Positions 22,932-31,789 of a stretch of DNA of 64,000 bases are shown here, in pieces (the first letter of the stretch is position 1; each line of letters begins with the position of its first letter). Source of the DNA: an uncultured Hymenobacter sp. (GTDB lineage Bacteria > Bacteroidota > Bacteroidia > Cytophagales > Hymenobacteraceae); contig CAJYPK010000009.1 of the NCBI GenBank assembly GCA_913776615.1, positions 1 through 64,000 of the forward strand. The letters run 5' to 3'. Position numbers and translations under genes: made by a program. The notes beneath the pieces were generated by a model. That model searched no databases, was not told where the DNA came from, and saw nothing but the letters and a program-made list of their open reading frames with translations.

Positions 22932-25112
22932 TTATTCTACGGTGAGGCGACGGCTGATAGTGCCCGCCGTGGTGTGCGCCTGCACGGTGTAGATACCAGC
23001 GGCCAAACCGTCGAGGGGCAGGGACAGCTCATCCACAGTGGCGGGGTGGGTGGCCGTGCGCACCACTTGGCCCAGGGCGTTGACGATGGCTACCGGCGTA
23101 GCCTGCCCCCCGCGCAGGGTGGCGGGCAGCACCAGGGCCGTCGTACCGTGAGCGGGGTTGGGGTAGAGCCCGGCCAGCTGGGCCAGCGCGGCCGGGGCCG
23201 TGGCCAGCGCCGTGCCGGTGGTGAAGAGCAGGCTGTAGCGCCCACCGACGCTGGCATTAGCGGCCAGGGTGATGGTGGCGCTGGGGTTGGCGGCCAGGTC
23301 TTGGCGGGTGCCGGCGACGGCGTCGAGTAGGTAGGCGTGGGTACCGGCGGGCAGGTTGGCCAGCTCATCGGCCTTCAGGGTGTAGGTGCCGGCGGCGGTG
23401 GCGCTCAGGCGCAGCGGTACGGCTACGTCGGCGCGGCCCAGGGCGGGCAGGCCGTTGATGGCGTAGCCCTTGCCACCCAGTTCGGTGCTGATGCTTACCG
23501 CCTGGCCGGGACCGGGCAGCAGTACGGCGTCGTACTTCTTATCGAAGCCAGCGGTAGCGGCCGCGTCGAAATACACGAGCGTCTGGTGGGCGTGGGCGGC
23601 GTCTTGCAGCGTCAGGGCCAGGTAGGCGCGAGTTTCGGCGGCGGGGCGCTGCACGGGGGTAGTGCCGGCCTCGCTGTAGCTGGTGAACGTCTGGTCGGGC
23701 GTGAAGCTAACGCTGCCACTGCTGCCCACGGTGGGGTTATACACGAAGAACGCCTGCCCGGCCGGAATTACCTTGGTGGGGACCGCGCTGTTGCGCACCC
23801 CCACGCCCTGGGCTACGTAGGTTGTGTACGTGCCGGCGTAGATGCCGCTGCTCTTGTACACGTACAGCGCCTCGCCCAGGCCGTCGTAATTACCACCGAA
23901 AATTTGGCCCGCCACGACAAAGTCCCAGTTGAGGGGCGCGGCGTACGGGTTGCCCAGCAGGTGGAAGCCCCCATTTTCCGTCGTGTGTCCCAGCCCGGTT
24001 AATGCTACCGGTTGGGTGGTAGGCGTGCCCGTGAAGGTGAGCGTGGCTCCGGCCGCCGCCGTCGGCGGCGTATTCACCGTGAAACCCCGACCCAGGGGCA
24101 GCGCATCGGTGAGGGCTGTCGGCGACTGCCAGCCTTGATTGAAGCCCACGGCCCCAACGCTGCCGCCCACCTTGCTTTCGTCGTAGCCGAATACGTTGGG
24201 GAAGCTCGCGGCCGCTACGCTGGCGGGGTCGGTGTTGTACGCCGCGTTGACGCGGGGGCTGAAGCTGCCGTGGGCCAGGCTGGCCACGGTTTGGTCGCTC
24301 ACGGGCGCGCTCAGGTGGCGGTAGCCGGTCCCGGCGTTGAGCGAGTTGTCGATGTAACGCTGCACGGCAAAATTCCCCACGAGCGTCCCGCTGCGGGATA
24401 AGTCGTACAGGCCCGTGCCTTCGCTGGTGCTCAACAGCGTGAGCGTAGCGCCCGAGGCCACCGTAAGCTGGCCGTTGGAGAGTTGGAGTTCCTGGCTCAC
24501 TCCGGTGTTATTGACCATCGTGAGGCCCGCGCCGTTGTCGAGGGTGAGGCGGCCCACCGTACCGGGCAGGGCAATACCGCTGGCCGAAGCCGCCGCCGCA
24601 CCGCCCGAGGGCCGGGGCGTGGGGGCCGCCGTAGTCTGGGCGGCCGTGCCGTTAAAAAGGTAGCTCACCGCTGGGCTTATAGTAAGCGCATAAGCCGGGG
24701 CCGGTATCATCCCGTTGGCGGCATTTGATGAGTAGCTTCCCTGCGCGAAGGGCAGGCCCGCGGGGCTGGCCAGCTGCACGGCGGCACCCGGCTCCAGGGT
24801 AATCCTGGGGCTCGGAGGGGAGGCATTGCTTACGATGCTCGGCGACCGCATTTCGCCGGCACTGCCAAATATCAGGGTCCCGCCCGTACGCACGAGGAGC
24901 ACGCTTACATACTCCGCATCGTTGAATCGGCCCGTGCCCCCGCTCTGAATCTCAATAGACTGGTAATAAGTGGCATTACTAGCCACCGAGGCACTGGTAA
25001 AGGTCATGCTCTGGCCATCGGGTACCACCACGTTGGCGAGGGGATTGAGCGCCCAGGCCGGACTGGCTCCCAGTAGCAGGGCCGCTACGAGGTAGAGGAA
25101 AAGTTGTCTCAT
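22932..25112 (-). CDS. T9SS type A sorting-domain surface protein
   Basis: A 726-residue cell-surface or secreted protein exported by the type IX secretion system. It begins with a signal peptide (MRQLFLYLVAALLLGASPAWA). A long β-rich, Gly/Ala/Ser/Thr-rich body follows (GGTLIFGSAGEMRSPSI and similar, as in autotransporter-like or β-helix surface proteins). The last 80 or so residues form the typical C-terminal domain: LAQLAGLYPNPAHGTTALVL, ALGQVVRTATHPAT and GIYTVQAHTTAG. The body has no recognised catalytic motif, so it may be an adhesin or structural cargo. The start is the ATG at 25112; the extended frame to 25166 lacks signal-peptide logic. Confidence 0.88.
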   Translation of the reverse strand: MRQLFLYLVAALLLGASPAWALNPLANVVVPDGQSMTFTSASVASNATYYQSIEIQSGGTGRFNDAEYVSVLLVRTGGTLIFGSAGEMRSPSIVSNASPPSPRITLEPGAAVQLASPAGLPFAQGSYSSNAANGMIPAPAYALTISPAVSYLFNGTAAQTTAAPTPRPSGGAAAASASGIALPGTVGRLTLDNGAGLTMVNNTGVSQELQLSNGQLTVASGATLTLLSTSEGTGLYDLSRSGTLVGNFAVQRYIDNSLNAGTGYRHLSAPVSDQTVASLAHGSFSPRVNAAYNTDPASVAAASFPNVFGYDESKVGGSVGAVGFNQGWQSPTALTDALPLGRGFTVNTPPTAAAGATLTFTGTPTTQPVALTGLGHTTENGGFHLLGNPYAAPLNWDFVVAGQIFGGNYDGLGEALYVYKSSGIYAGTYTTYVAQGVGVRNSAVPTKVIPAGQAFFVYNPTVGSSGSVSFTPDQTFTSYSEAGTTPVQRPAAETRAYLALTLQDAAHAHQTLVYFDAAATAGFDKKYDAVLLPGPGQAVSISTELGGKGYAINGLPALGRADVAVPLRLSATAAGTYTLKADELANLPAGTHAYLLDAVAGTRQDLAANPSATITLAANASVGGRYSLLFTTGTALATAPAALAQLAGLYPNPAHGTTALVLPATLRGGQATPVAIVNALGQVVRTATHPATVDELSLPLDGLAAGIYTVQAHTTAGTISRRLTVE

Positions 25113-25419
25113 AGAGCTGAGAAAAAGAAATGAGAAATTTTCCACAAAGAACGGGGCCGTTCGCACCCAGCGCTATCGCATAACTATGCTAGGGGCTGAA
25201 AGCCACCTTCGGCTTATCGAGCCACTCCTTCTGCTTGCGCGGTGGGTAGATTTATAGCTGCTCAGCCCATTTTGCCAGCCTCCGCCTGGTTACCCGGCCA
25301 GCATCTTCCCCAACTAACAAGAGAAGGCGCACCTGGTTACAGCCTCTTGTTTGAAGCTACAACCGGGCGCGCCTTCTCTTTTTAGCTGAAGCGGGAAAGT
25401 AACGTAGCCAATCCGCCAT
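25113..25419. other. 307-base intergenic region with one long inverted repeat
   Basis: I see no gene here. The clear element is an imperfect inverted repeat (about 25319-25386). Its arms AGAGAAGGCGC and GCGCCTTCTCT continue as CTGGTT and AACCGG with G-T pairs, followed on the plus strand by TTTTT. It could terminate transcription in the plus direction, but there is no plus-strand gene before it, so it may serve the minus-strand M1 peptidase. The remainder (25113-25318) is the upstream region of the T9SS cargo gene and shows no convincing TAnnTTTG. Confidence 0.6.
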
Positions 25420-27075
25420 CTATTCCATAAGCGTACCCACGTAATAATTAAACGTATCCACTTCCACGTTGTCGCGGGTGGCCCCGGGCAGGTCGAGCGC
25501 CGACCACTTGGTAGTGGGCGTCACAAACTTGTACTCGCCGCCCTTCAGGCGCAGGCGCACGGGCAGGTCGAAGCCCGGCACCGAGGCGATCCAGCGGCCC
25601 AGCAGGCGGCCGTTTTCGACGCGCATTTCCAGCACCGGCAACTCGGCGTGCTGGAGGTACTGGGCAAAGACCTTGGAGAAGTCGCGACCCGCCTCCCGGT
25701 TGATGTAGTCGATCACCTGCTGGCCGGTTACGGTCTGGTGATAGAACGTCTTGTTGAGGCCGCGCAGAATGCTCCGCCACTTGGCGTCGTCGTTAATGAC
25801 CGTGCGCACCATGTTGAGCGTGTTGGCCCCCTTGTCGTACATGTCGCCCGAGCCCTCCTTATTCACGCCGTAGGGACCGAGGATGGGACCGTCGTTGGAA
25901 ATATTGCGGCGCTGGCCGTGCAGATACTCCTGCCCCGCCTGCTTGCCGTACTGCGTTTCTACAAACAAGCCTTCCGAGTAGCAGGTAAAGCTCTCGTGCA
26001 CCCACATATCGGCGATATCCTTGGTGGTGATATTGTTGCCAAACCACTCGTGGCCGCTTTCGTGGATGATGATGAAGTCGAATTTATCGCCCCAGCCCGT
26101 GTTGGAGCGGTCGCGGCCCAGGTAGCCGTTGCGGTAGTGGTTGCCGTAGGCCACGGCGCTCTGGTGCTCCATGCCCAGGTGCGGGGTTTCCACGAGCTTG
26201 TAGCCGTCCTTATACCACGGGTAGGGTCCAAACCACGCCTCCATGCTTTTGAGCATGGGCTTCACGTTGGCGGTGAACTGCTTTTTGGCCTTGTCCAGAT
26301 TCTGGGTTAACACCCAATAATCGAGCGTGAGCGGACCGCTCTCCCCCTGGTACACGTCGCTGAAGTGAGAGTATTTCCCAATGTTCAGCGACACGTCGTA
26401 GTTGTTGATGGGGTTGCTCACGGCCCAGTCGTAGCGGGTGTAGCCGCCGGGCAGCTTCTTGGTGCCGCGCAGGCGGCCGTTTGATACGTCGAGCAGGCCC
26501 TTGGGCACGGCCACGCTGATGAGCATGCTGTCTACCTCATCGGCCTGCTGATCCTTAGTGGGCCACCAGATGCTGGCCCCCACGCCCTGGCAGGCGGTAG
26601 CCACCCAGGGCGCGCCGGTGGTGTCGCGGGCGAAGACCATGCCGCCGTCCCAGGGTGCCCGTTTGGCCACCGTGGGGTTGCCCGAATACGTCACCGTGAA
26701 TTCCTCGCGGCTCCCCTGCTTGATGGGCTGCGGGAACGTCACAAACACGGCGTTGGCCTCCCGGGTGAAAGGCAGGGACTGGCCGTGATAGGTCACCTTA
26801 TCCACCGTCAGGTTAGCGAAGAGGTCAAATTGCAGCCGCGTAAAGTCGCGGGTAGCCGTGAAGCGGAATAAGTTGGAACCGCTGATATACCGGCGGTCGA
26901 TGTCGAGCTTTACATCGAGGTGATAGTAATTGATGTCGTAGCAGGTGCGCTCGGCCGGATACCCGCCGCGCAGCGAATCGGCGCGGGTAAAGGTCGTTTT
27001 GGGTTGCATGAGCTGGGCCGAGGCCAGCAGCGACGAGCCGAGGAGCGGCAGCGTGAGTAGGAGCTTTTTCAGCAT
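25420..27075 (-). CDS. M1 family zinc metallopeptidase, secreted
   Basis: An aminopeptidase of the gluzincin M1 family, 551 residues, with a signal peptide (MLKKLLLTLPLLGSSLLASA) from the ATG at 27075. The catalytic site is complete: His338-Glu339-Ser-Gly-His342 (HESGHEWFGN) and Glu361 (VHESFTC), fitting HExxH-x18-E. The substrate-binding GAMEN of typical M1 proteases is replaced by GMEHQSAVAYGN, and Tyr in YDKGANTLNMV completes the site. The N-terminal β-domain (about 30-210) is normal for M1. It ends without a T9SS tail. The gene is preceded at a gap of 10 bases by a small ORF on the same strand. Confidence 0.9.
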   Translation of the reverse strand: MLKKLLLTLPLLGSSLLASAQLMQPKTTFTRADSLRGGYPAERTCYDINYYHLDVKLDIDRRYISGSNLFRFTATRDFTRLQFDLFANLTVDKVTYHGQSLPFTREANAVFVTFPQPIKQGSREEFTVTYSGNPTVAKRAPWDGGMVFARDTTGAPWVATACQGVGASIWWPTKDQQADEVDSMLISVAVPKGLLDVSNGRLRGTKKLPGGYTRYDWAVSNPINNYDVSLNIGKYSHFSDVYQGESGPLTLDYWVLTQNLDKAKKQFTANVKPMLKSMEAWFGPYPWYKDGYKLVETPHLGMEHQSAVAYGNHYRNGYLGRDRSNTGWGDKFDFIIIHESGHEWFGNNITTKDIADMWVHESFTCYSEGLFVETQYGKQAGQEYLHGQRRNISNDGPILGPYGVNKEGSGDMYDKGANTLNMVRTVINDDAKWRSILRGLNKTFYHQTVTGQQVIDYINREAGRDFSKVFAQYLQHAELPVLEMRVENGRLLGRWIASVPGFDLPVRLRLKGGEYKFVTPTTKWSALDLPGATRDNVEVDTFNYYVGTLME

Positions 27076-27085
27076 GCTGAGGGGG

Positions 27086-27301
27086 TTATCTAAAAACAGA
27101 AGGAGCCGCTTGCCAGCAGTGCAGCGGAATACCGTATTCTTCCAAGGCATTTTCCTGGCAGCTGGCAAGGGAGTGTTGTAGTTCGTCGAAAGACGTGCCG
27201 TCGGGTAGGAAGACGTCTAGGCAAGCCCCGATACCGGGTCCACTTTCTTCTATCTCGCAGAAAACCCCGCAATACTCCGCCGTGAGTCGTTTATACTCCA
27301 T
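27086..27301 (-). CDS. Small hypothetical protein
   Basis: I do not recognise this. It encodes 71 residues from the ATG at 27301 (MEYKRLTAEYCGVFCEIEES). It is rich in Cys and acidic residues, with a DELQHSLASCQENALEEYG helix-like segment, and has no signal peptide or membrane span. It ends 10 bases before the M1 peptidase start on the same strand, so it could be translated as the first gene of that operon. Length and composition are compatible with a real small gene, but homology support cannot be seen. It may also be a non-coding frame. Confidence 0.45.
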   Translation of the reverse strand: MEYKRLTAEYCGVFCEIEESGPGIGACLDVFLPDGTSFDELQHSLASCQENALEEYGIPLHCWQAAPSVFR

Positions 27302-27374
27302 TGTGCGTTTGCGTGGTCGCGCCACGCCGTTTTCCATACCTTCACGCCAAAGTTAAGCCCCTCTTATTCCGATT

Positions 27375-28838
27375 ATGGCACTCACGCTCGCCCACGCCGC
27401 TACCGCGCCGGCCCAGTCTACCCAGGTATTTGTGCTGCCGCTGGGCACCACCACGCTGCCCGAGGCCGCCGTTGCCGACCTGCCCACCGAGGCCCGCCGC
27501 TACGTAGAAGCCGCCCTGGCCGACGACCAGAAGCTCATCAGCCTCAATCACTTTTCGCACCAGCACTACTTCCTGGTGCTCGAAAAAAAGCGCACCGCCG
27601 ACCTCCAGCTCGAAGCCCTGCGCAAGGCCGGCCACCAACTGCACGGCCTGCTGAAAAAAGAAAAGACGACCGCCGTTTTTGTGCATAATCTCAGCGACAA
27701 TGCCGAGGCAGCGCTCGCGCTGGCCGAAGGGCTGTTTCTTTCGGCCTACCAGTTTGAAGGCTACAAAACGGACGAGAAATCGCGCCAGGCCCCGGCCCTC
27801 ACCAGCATCACGCTAGTGGGCGAGGCGGCCACCGAGGCCCGGGCTACCGAGCTGCAACACGTGCTCGAAGGCGTGGCCTTCGCCCGCGACCTCGTCAACG
27901 CGCCGCTCAACAAGCTCAATGCCCAGCAGTTTGCCGACCGCTTGGCCGAGGCTGGCGACCGGGCGGGCTACGTCACCGACATCCTCGACCTGGCCCGCAT
28001 CGAGAGCCTGCGCATGGGCGGCCTGCTGGCCGTCAACCTGGGCTCGCCCGAGCCGCCCACCTTCAGCATTCTGGAATGGAAGCCCGAGGGCGCCCAGAAT
28101 GAGCATCCCTACGTGCTAGTGGGCAAGGGTGTGGTCTACGACACCGGTGGCCTCAGCCTCAAGCCCACGCCCAATAGCATGGACATGATGAAGTGCGACA
28201 TGGCCGGCGGCGCGGCCGTGGGCGGGGTACTCTACGCCCTGGCCAAGAACCACGTGCCGCTGCACGTTATCGGCCTGGTACCCGCCACCGACAACCGCCC
28301 CGGTGGGCTGGCCTACGTGCCCGGCGACGTGCTCACCATGCACTCCGGCCTCACGGTAGAAGTGAAGAATACCGACGCCGAGGGCCGCCTGCTGCTGGCC
28401 GATGCCTTGAGCTTTGCCAAAAAGTACCACCCCGCGCTGGTTATCGACCTGGCCACCCTCACCGGGGCCGCCGTGCGGGCCATCGGCACCGAGGGCGCGG
28501 CCGTCATGGGTACCGCCGAGGCCGATACCACCGCCCAGCTGCTGGCCGCCGCCCACCGCGTGCACGAGCGCCTGGTCGAATTTCCGCTCTGGGACGACTA
28601 CGCCGACCACATGAAATCGGACATCGCCGACCTCTCCAACCTCGGCAAAGGCGACGCGGGCCACATCTCGGCCGCCAAATTCCTGGAGCGCTTCATCGAA
28701 GGCACGCCCTGGCTGCACCTCGACATCGCCGGCCCCGCCTACCTGACGGCCCCGGACTCTTACCGCGGTAAGGGCGGCACGGGCACCGGCGTACGGCTGC
28801 TGTACGAATTCCTGACTCAGCAGCTTAACCAAAAATAA
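27375..28838 (+). CDS. pepA: Leucyl aminopeptidase, M17 family
   Basis: A hexameric two-metal aminopeptidase, cytoplasmic, 487 residues. The N-terminal domain (1-170) is variable. The catalytic domain carries the metal and active-site motifs: GKGVVYDTGGLSLKP (Lys and Asp ligands), MKCDMAGGAAV (Asp), and NTDAEGRLLLADAL (the M17 signature with Asp, Glu, Arg). The Zn/bicarbonate region ends in DLATLTGAAVRAIG. A TACCTTCA element 30 bases upstream is a possible promoter. A terminator lies 61 bases downstream. It is divergent from the small ORF and the M1 peptidase, with a 73-base gap. Confidence 0.92.
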   Translation: MALTLAHAATAPAQSTQVFVLPLGTTTLPEAAVADLPTEARRYVEAALADDQKLISLNHFSHQHYFLVLEKKRTADLQLEALRKAGHQLHGLLKKEKTTAVFVHNLSDNAEAALALAEGLFLSAYQFEGYKTDEKSRQAPALTSITLVGEAATEARATELQHVLEGVAFARDLVNAPLNKLNAQQFADRLAEAGDRAGYVTDILDLARIESLRMGGLLAVNLGSPEPPTFSILEWKPEGAQNEHPYVLVGKGVVYDTGGLSLKPTPNSMDMMKCDMAGGAAVGGVLYALAKNHVPLHVIGLVPATDNRPGGLAYVPGDVLTMHSGLTVEVKNTDAEGRLLLADALSFAKKYHPALVIDLATLTGAAVRAIGTEGAAVMGTAEADTTAQLLAAAHRVHERLVEFPLWDDYADHMKSDIADLSNLGKGDAGHISAAKFLERFIEGTPWLHLDIAGPAYLTAPDSYRGKGGTGTGVRLLYEFLTQQLNQK

Positions 28839-28899
28839 CGGTGCGTATCACGCCCTGTTTGCCCAAATAGTCGTCGTGAGAGGTCTCGATTAAGGTAGT

Positions 28900-28930
28900 G
28901 CCCAGCCGGTGTTTGCCGGCTGGGCTTTTG
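28900..28930 (+). terminator. Terminator after pepA
   Basis: A 10-bp stem (GCCCAGCCGG, 28900-28909, with 28916-28925) is followed by TTTTG, downstream of pepA and 55 bases before the monooxygenase ATG. Confidence 0.85.
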
Positions 28931-28985
28931 TTATGCGTCAACAAAGAAGCTGAATCTGTAGTAACGCTACCTGCTATCTCTTCCC

Positions 28986-30134
28986 ATGGCTGATTTCCTT
29001 CTCATCGGGGCTGGCATCGGCGGGCTCGCCACCGCCCAGGCGCTGCTGCAACTCGGCCACCGGGTGCGCGTGTACGAGGCGGCCGCCGAGCTGCGCGAAA
29101 TCGGGGCGGGCGTCGTGCTGGGGGCCAACGCCATGCGGGCGCTCGACGAGCTGAGCCTGCACGACGCCGTGCGGCCGGTGGGCACGCCCCTTACCACCGT
29201 GCGCCTGCTCAACGAGCGCGGCCGGGTATTGAACCAAGCCGATACTTCGGGCTTCACGGCGCGGCTGGGCTACGATAATCTGGCCGTGCACCGGGCCGAC
29301 TTGCAGCGCGAGCTGCTGCGGGCGCTGCCGCCCGGCGTGGTGCAGCTCGGGCACCGGCTGGCCCGCTTCGAGCAAACTGCCACCCACGTCACGGCCTTTT
29401 TCGAAAACGGTGCCCAGGCCACCGCCGAGGCCCTGGTGGCGGCCGATGGCATCCGCTCGCGGGTGCGGCGGCAGCTGCTGCCGGCCAGCCAGCCGCGCTA
29501 CGCCGGCTACACCTGCTGGCGGGCCGTAGTGCGGGCCCAGGTGCCCGGCCTGCCCACCACCGGCTCCAGCGAAACCTGGGGCCGCGCCGGGCGCTTCGGC
29601 CTGGTGCCGGTGGCCGACGGCCGTCTCTACTGGTTTGCCTGCGTCAACAGCCCCGCGCCCGACAACCCCGCTTTTAAGGCCTACCGAGTGGCCGACTTGC
29701 AGCGCCAGTTCGCCGAGTTCCACGCTCCCATTCCGCAGGTGCTGGCTGCCACCACCGATGCCGACCTGCTCTGGGGCGACCTCTACGACCTGGCTCCGCT
29801 GGCTAGCCTGGCCTTCGGCCGGGTGCTGCTGCTGGGCGATGCCGGCCACGCCACCACCCCCAACCTGGGCCAGGGGGCCGGCATGGCCGTCGAAGATGCC
29901 GCCGTGCTGGCCCGCTGCCTGCGCGCCGCCCCTACCGACCCACCGGCCGCTTTCCGCGCTTTCGACCGGCAGCGCCGCCCCCGTACCCGCCGCATCGTGG
30001 AGCAATCACGGCGGCTAGGGCAGCTGGCGCAGTTCACCCCGCCCTGGCTGGCCCCGCTGCGCAACGCCGCCCTGGCCGCCGTGCCCGACTGGCTTACGGC
30101 CCGCCAGATGGCCTGGCTTTACCAAGAGCTGTAA
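28986..30134 (+). CDS. FAD-dependent monooxygenase (PHBH type)
   Basis: A flavoprotein hydroxylase of 382 residues in the UbiH/PHBH group. It uses NAD(P)H and O2 to hydroxylate an aromatic or similar small molecule. The dinucleotide-binding motif GAGIGGLATAQAL is at the N-terminus, the internal DG motif is VAADGIRSRVR, and the FAD-pyrophosphate GD motif is LLLGDAGHATTPNLGQGAG. The C-terminus is normal for the family. It lacks a membrane anchor. Neither substrate nor pathway is visible from the neighbours (pepA, pdxA). I see no clear promoter. Confidence 0.88.
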   Translation: MADFLLIGAGIGGLATAQALLQLGHRVRVYEAAAELREIGAGVVLGANAMRALDELSLHDAVRPVGTPLTTVRLLNERGRVLNQADTSGFTARLGYDNLAVHRADLQRELLRALPPGVVQLGHRLARFEQTATHVTAFFENGAQATAEALVAADGIRSRVRRQLLPASQPRYAGYTCWRAVVRAQVPGLPTTGSSETWGRAGRFGLVPVADGRLYWFACVNSPAPDNPAFKAYRVADLQRQFAEFHAPIPQVLAATTDADLLWGDLYDLAPLASLAFGRVLLLGDAGHATTPNLGQGAGMAVEDAAVLARCLRAAPTDPPAAFRAFDRQRRPRTRRIVEQSRRLGQLAQFTPPWLAPLRNAALAAVPDWLTARQMAWLYQEL

Positions 30135-30290
30135 ATTCTTAAAATGAAGTAATCACTGCAGTTGTTTGGTCGTATCACTTCCTAAACGGCTTCAGCAATT
30201 CCGCTCGCTACCTGCGTCAGCGCGCAGTGCTTCGCGGCACGCTGCACGACCCAATAAGTCGAAATACCGAGTAGCCCGCTCGCACGGCGC

Positions 30291-30298
30291 TACTTTTG
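30291..30298 (+). promoter_or_regulatory. -7 element for pdxA
   Basis: TACTTTTG is a full TAnnTTTG match, 62 bases before the pdxA ATG. The 225-base gap upstream holds a small GC-rich hairpin near 30215-30245 but nothing else recognisable. Confidence 0.55.
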
Positions 30299-30359
30299 AG
30301 CCGCACTGGTCCACCCGCGCAGCCTTTCGCTCGCCCGGCGGCCCGGTGCCTTTTCCTGT

Positions 30360-31406
30360 ATGAGCTCCTCCAAACCTTCCCTCCCCCGCCTCGGCTTTTC
30401 CGTGGGCGACCTCGCTGGCATCGGTCCCGAAGTCATTTATAAAACGCTGCGCGACGAGCGCCTGCTCCAGCAATGCACGCCCGTGGTGTACGGAACCGCC
30501 ACCACCCTCTTCGACGACTTCCCCGTCGAGCCCAACGCCGAGCCGCTCACCTTCCGCCAGCTCCGCGACGCGGCCGACATCGCCCCCGGCCGCCTCAACG
30601 CCGTTACGTGCTGGGACGAGGATTTCCACCTCACGCCCGGCCAGCCCTCGCCGGCCAGCGGCCAGGCTGCCCGTGAGAGCCTGCTGGCCGCCAGCCGCGA
30701 CCTCAAGGCGGGCCTGCTCGACGCCATCGTCACCGCGCCCATCAGCAAGGAAAACACGCAGGCCGACGACTTCCGCTTCCCCGGCCACACCGAGTTCCTG
30801 GCCAGCTACTTCGGGGCCGCCGACAACCTCATGTTTCTCGTGGATGAGGACCAGGCCCTGCGCGTGGCCACCGCCACCGGCCACCTGCCCCTCAAAGACG
30901 TTTCGACCCGCCTCACCAGCGACCTGCTGCGTACTAAAATCAAGCTGCTGCTCCGCTCGCTGCACCAGGATTTTGGCATTCTGAAACCCAAAATCGCCGT
31001 GCTGGGCCTCAACCCCCACGCCGGCGAAAACGGCCTGCTCGGCCGCGAGGAGGCCGACGTGGTCTCGCCCGTCATCCGGCAGTTTGAGCACGATGGCCAC
31101 CTCGTCTTCGGCCCCTACCCGGCCGATGGCTACTTCGGCACCGGGCAGTTCCGGCAGTTCGACGCCACCCTCTCGCTCTACCACGACCAGGGCCTCATTC
31201 CCTTCAAGCTCATGGCCTTCGAGCGCGGCGTCAACTTCACGGCGGGCCTCTCGGTCGTGCGCACCTCGCCCGACCACGGCACCGCCTACGGCCTGGCTGG
31301 CAAGTTTCTGGCCGATGCCTCCTCCTTCCGGGCCGCCGTGTACCTGGCCTGCGATGTGGTCCGTGCCCGCCGACTCGGTGCCGCCGACCCGCGCTCGGTT
31401 CGCTAG
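30360..31406 (+). CDS. pdxA: 4-hydroxythreonine-4-phosphate dehydrogenase
   Basis: PdxA oxidises 4-phosphohydroxy-L-threonine in the DXP-dependent route to pyridoxal phosphate. The 348-residue protein starts SSSKPSLPRLGFSVGDLAGIGPEVI (family opening GDPAGIGPE). It contains IVTAPISKE, FPGHTEFLA (metal His), VLGLNPHAGENG, PADGYF and YHDQGLIPFKL, then VRTSPDHGTAYGLAG. All metal- and substrate-binding motifs are present, and the length is typical. The stop at 31404-31406 lies 27 bases before the toxin promoter. Confidence 0.95.
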   Translation: MSSSKPSLPRLGFSVGDLAGIGPEVIYKTLRDERLLQQCTPVVYGTATTLFDDFPVEPNAEPLTFRQLRDAADIAPGRLNAVTCWDEDFHLTPGQPSPASGQAARESLLAASRDLKAGLLDAIVTAPISKENTQADDFRFPGHTEFLASYFGAADNLMFLVDEDQALRVATATGHLPLKDVSTRLTSDLLRTKIKLLLRSLHQDFGILKPKIAVLGLNPHAGENGLLGREEADVVSPVIRQFEHDGHLVFGPYPADGYFGTGQFRQFDATLSLYHDQGLIPFKLMAFERGVNFTAGLSVVRTSPDHGTAYGLAGKFLADASSFRAAVYLACDVVRARRLGAADPRSVR

Positions 31407-31432
31407 TCTTTACAAAAGCGAAATTTTCTTTC

Positions 31433-31466
31433 TACTTTTGAAACGCGGCTGGCAACGGCCGCGTTT
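31433..31466 (+). promoter_or_regulatory. Promoter element and adjacent hairpin ahead of the toxin gene
   Basis: TACTTTTG (31433-31440) matches TAnnTTTG. Immediately after it is a perfect 9-bp hairpin (AAACGCGGC, 31441-31449, with GCCGCGTTT, 31458-31466). The hairpin could be the pdxA terminator, though the T tract is weak, or a structure at the start of the toxin mRNA or an operator for the antitoxin. Confidence 0.55.
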
Positions 31467-31481
31467 CTGGTATCATCAGTT

Positions 31482-31775
31482 ATGGTTATTATCAGCTACG
31501 CCCCCATCAGGGCCTTTGTTGAAGCCAATCCCCGGGTCGGTGATGCGTTAGATGAGTGGTATTTCAAGTGTAAAGCCGCTGACTGGAAGAGTTTAGCTGA
31601 CTTGCGCCAAAGCATTAATAACGTTGATTTTGTTGGTAATGATCGGTACGTGTTCAATATCAAAGGCAATCACTACCGCTTGGTGGCCATGATATTTTTT
31701 AGCCGCCGCACAATTTATGTCCGCTTTATCGGTACGCACCAGGAATACGATAAGATTGATGTCACTACGATTTAG
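31482..31775 (+). CDS. higB: Type II toxin, HigB/RelE-like mRNA interferase
   Basis: A 97-residue ribosome-dependent RNase toxin of the HigB group, neutralised by the antitoxin encoded next. The family pattern is visible: DWKSLADLRQSINNVDFVGNDRYVFNIKGNHYRLVAMIFF followed by IYVRFIGTHQEYDKID. The Arg, His and Lys expected in the HigB active site are at the C-terminal end (RFIGTHQEYDK). The toxin gene precedes the antitoxin gene, the reverse of most TA operons but normal for higBA. The stop at 31775 lies 14 bases before the antitoxin ATG. Confidence 0.88.
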   Translation: MVIISYAPIRAFVEANPRVGDALDEWYFKCKAADWKSLADLRQSINNVDFVGNDRYVFNIKGNHYRLVAMIFFSRRTIYVRFIGTHQEYDKIDVTTI

Positions 31776-31789
31776 CTTCCTTTGCAATT

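Noticed and set aside
28974..30005. Antisense open frame across the FAD monooxygenase
   Set aside because: Shadow frame. The sense frame carries the flavin motifs.
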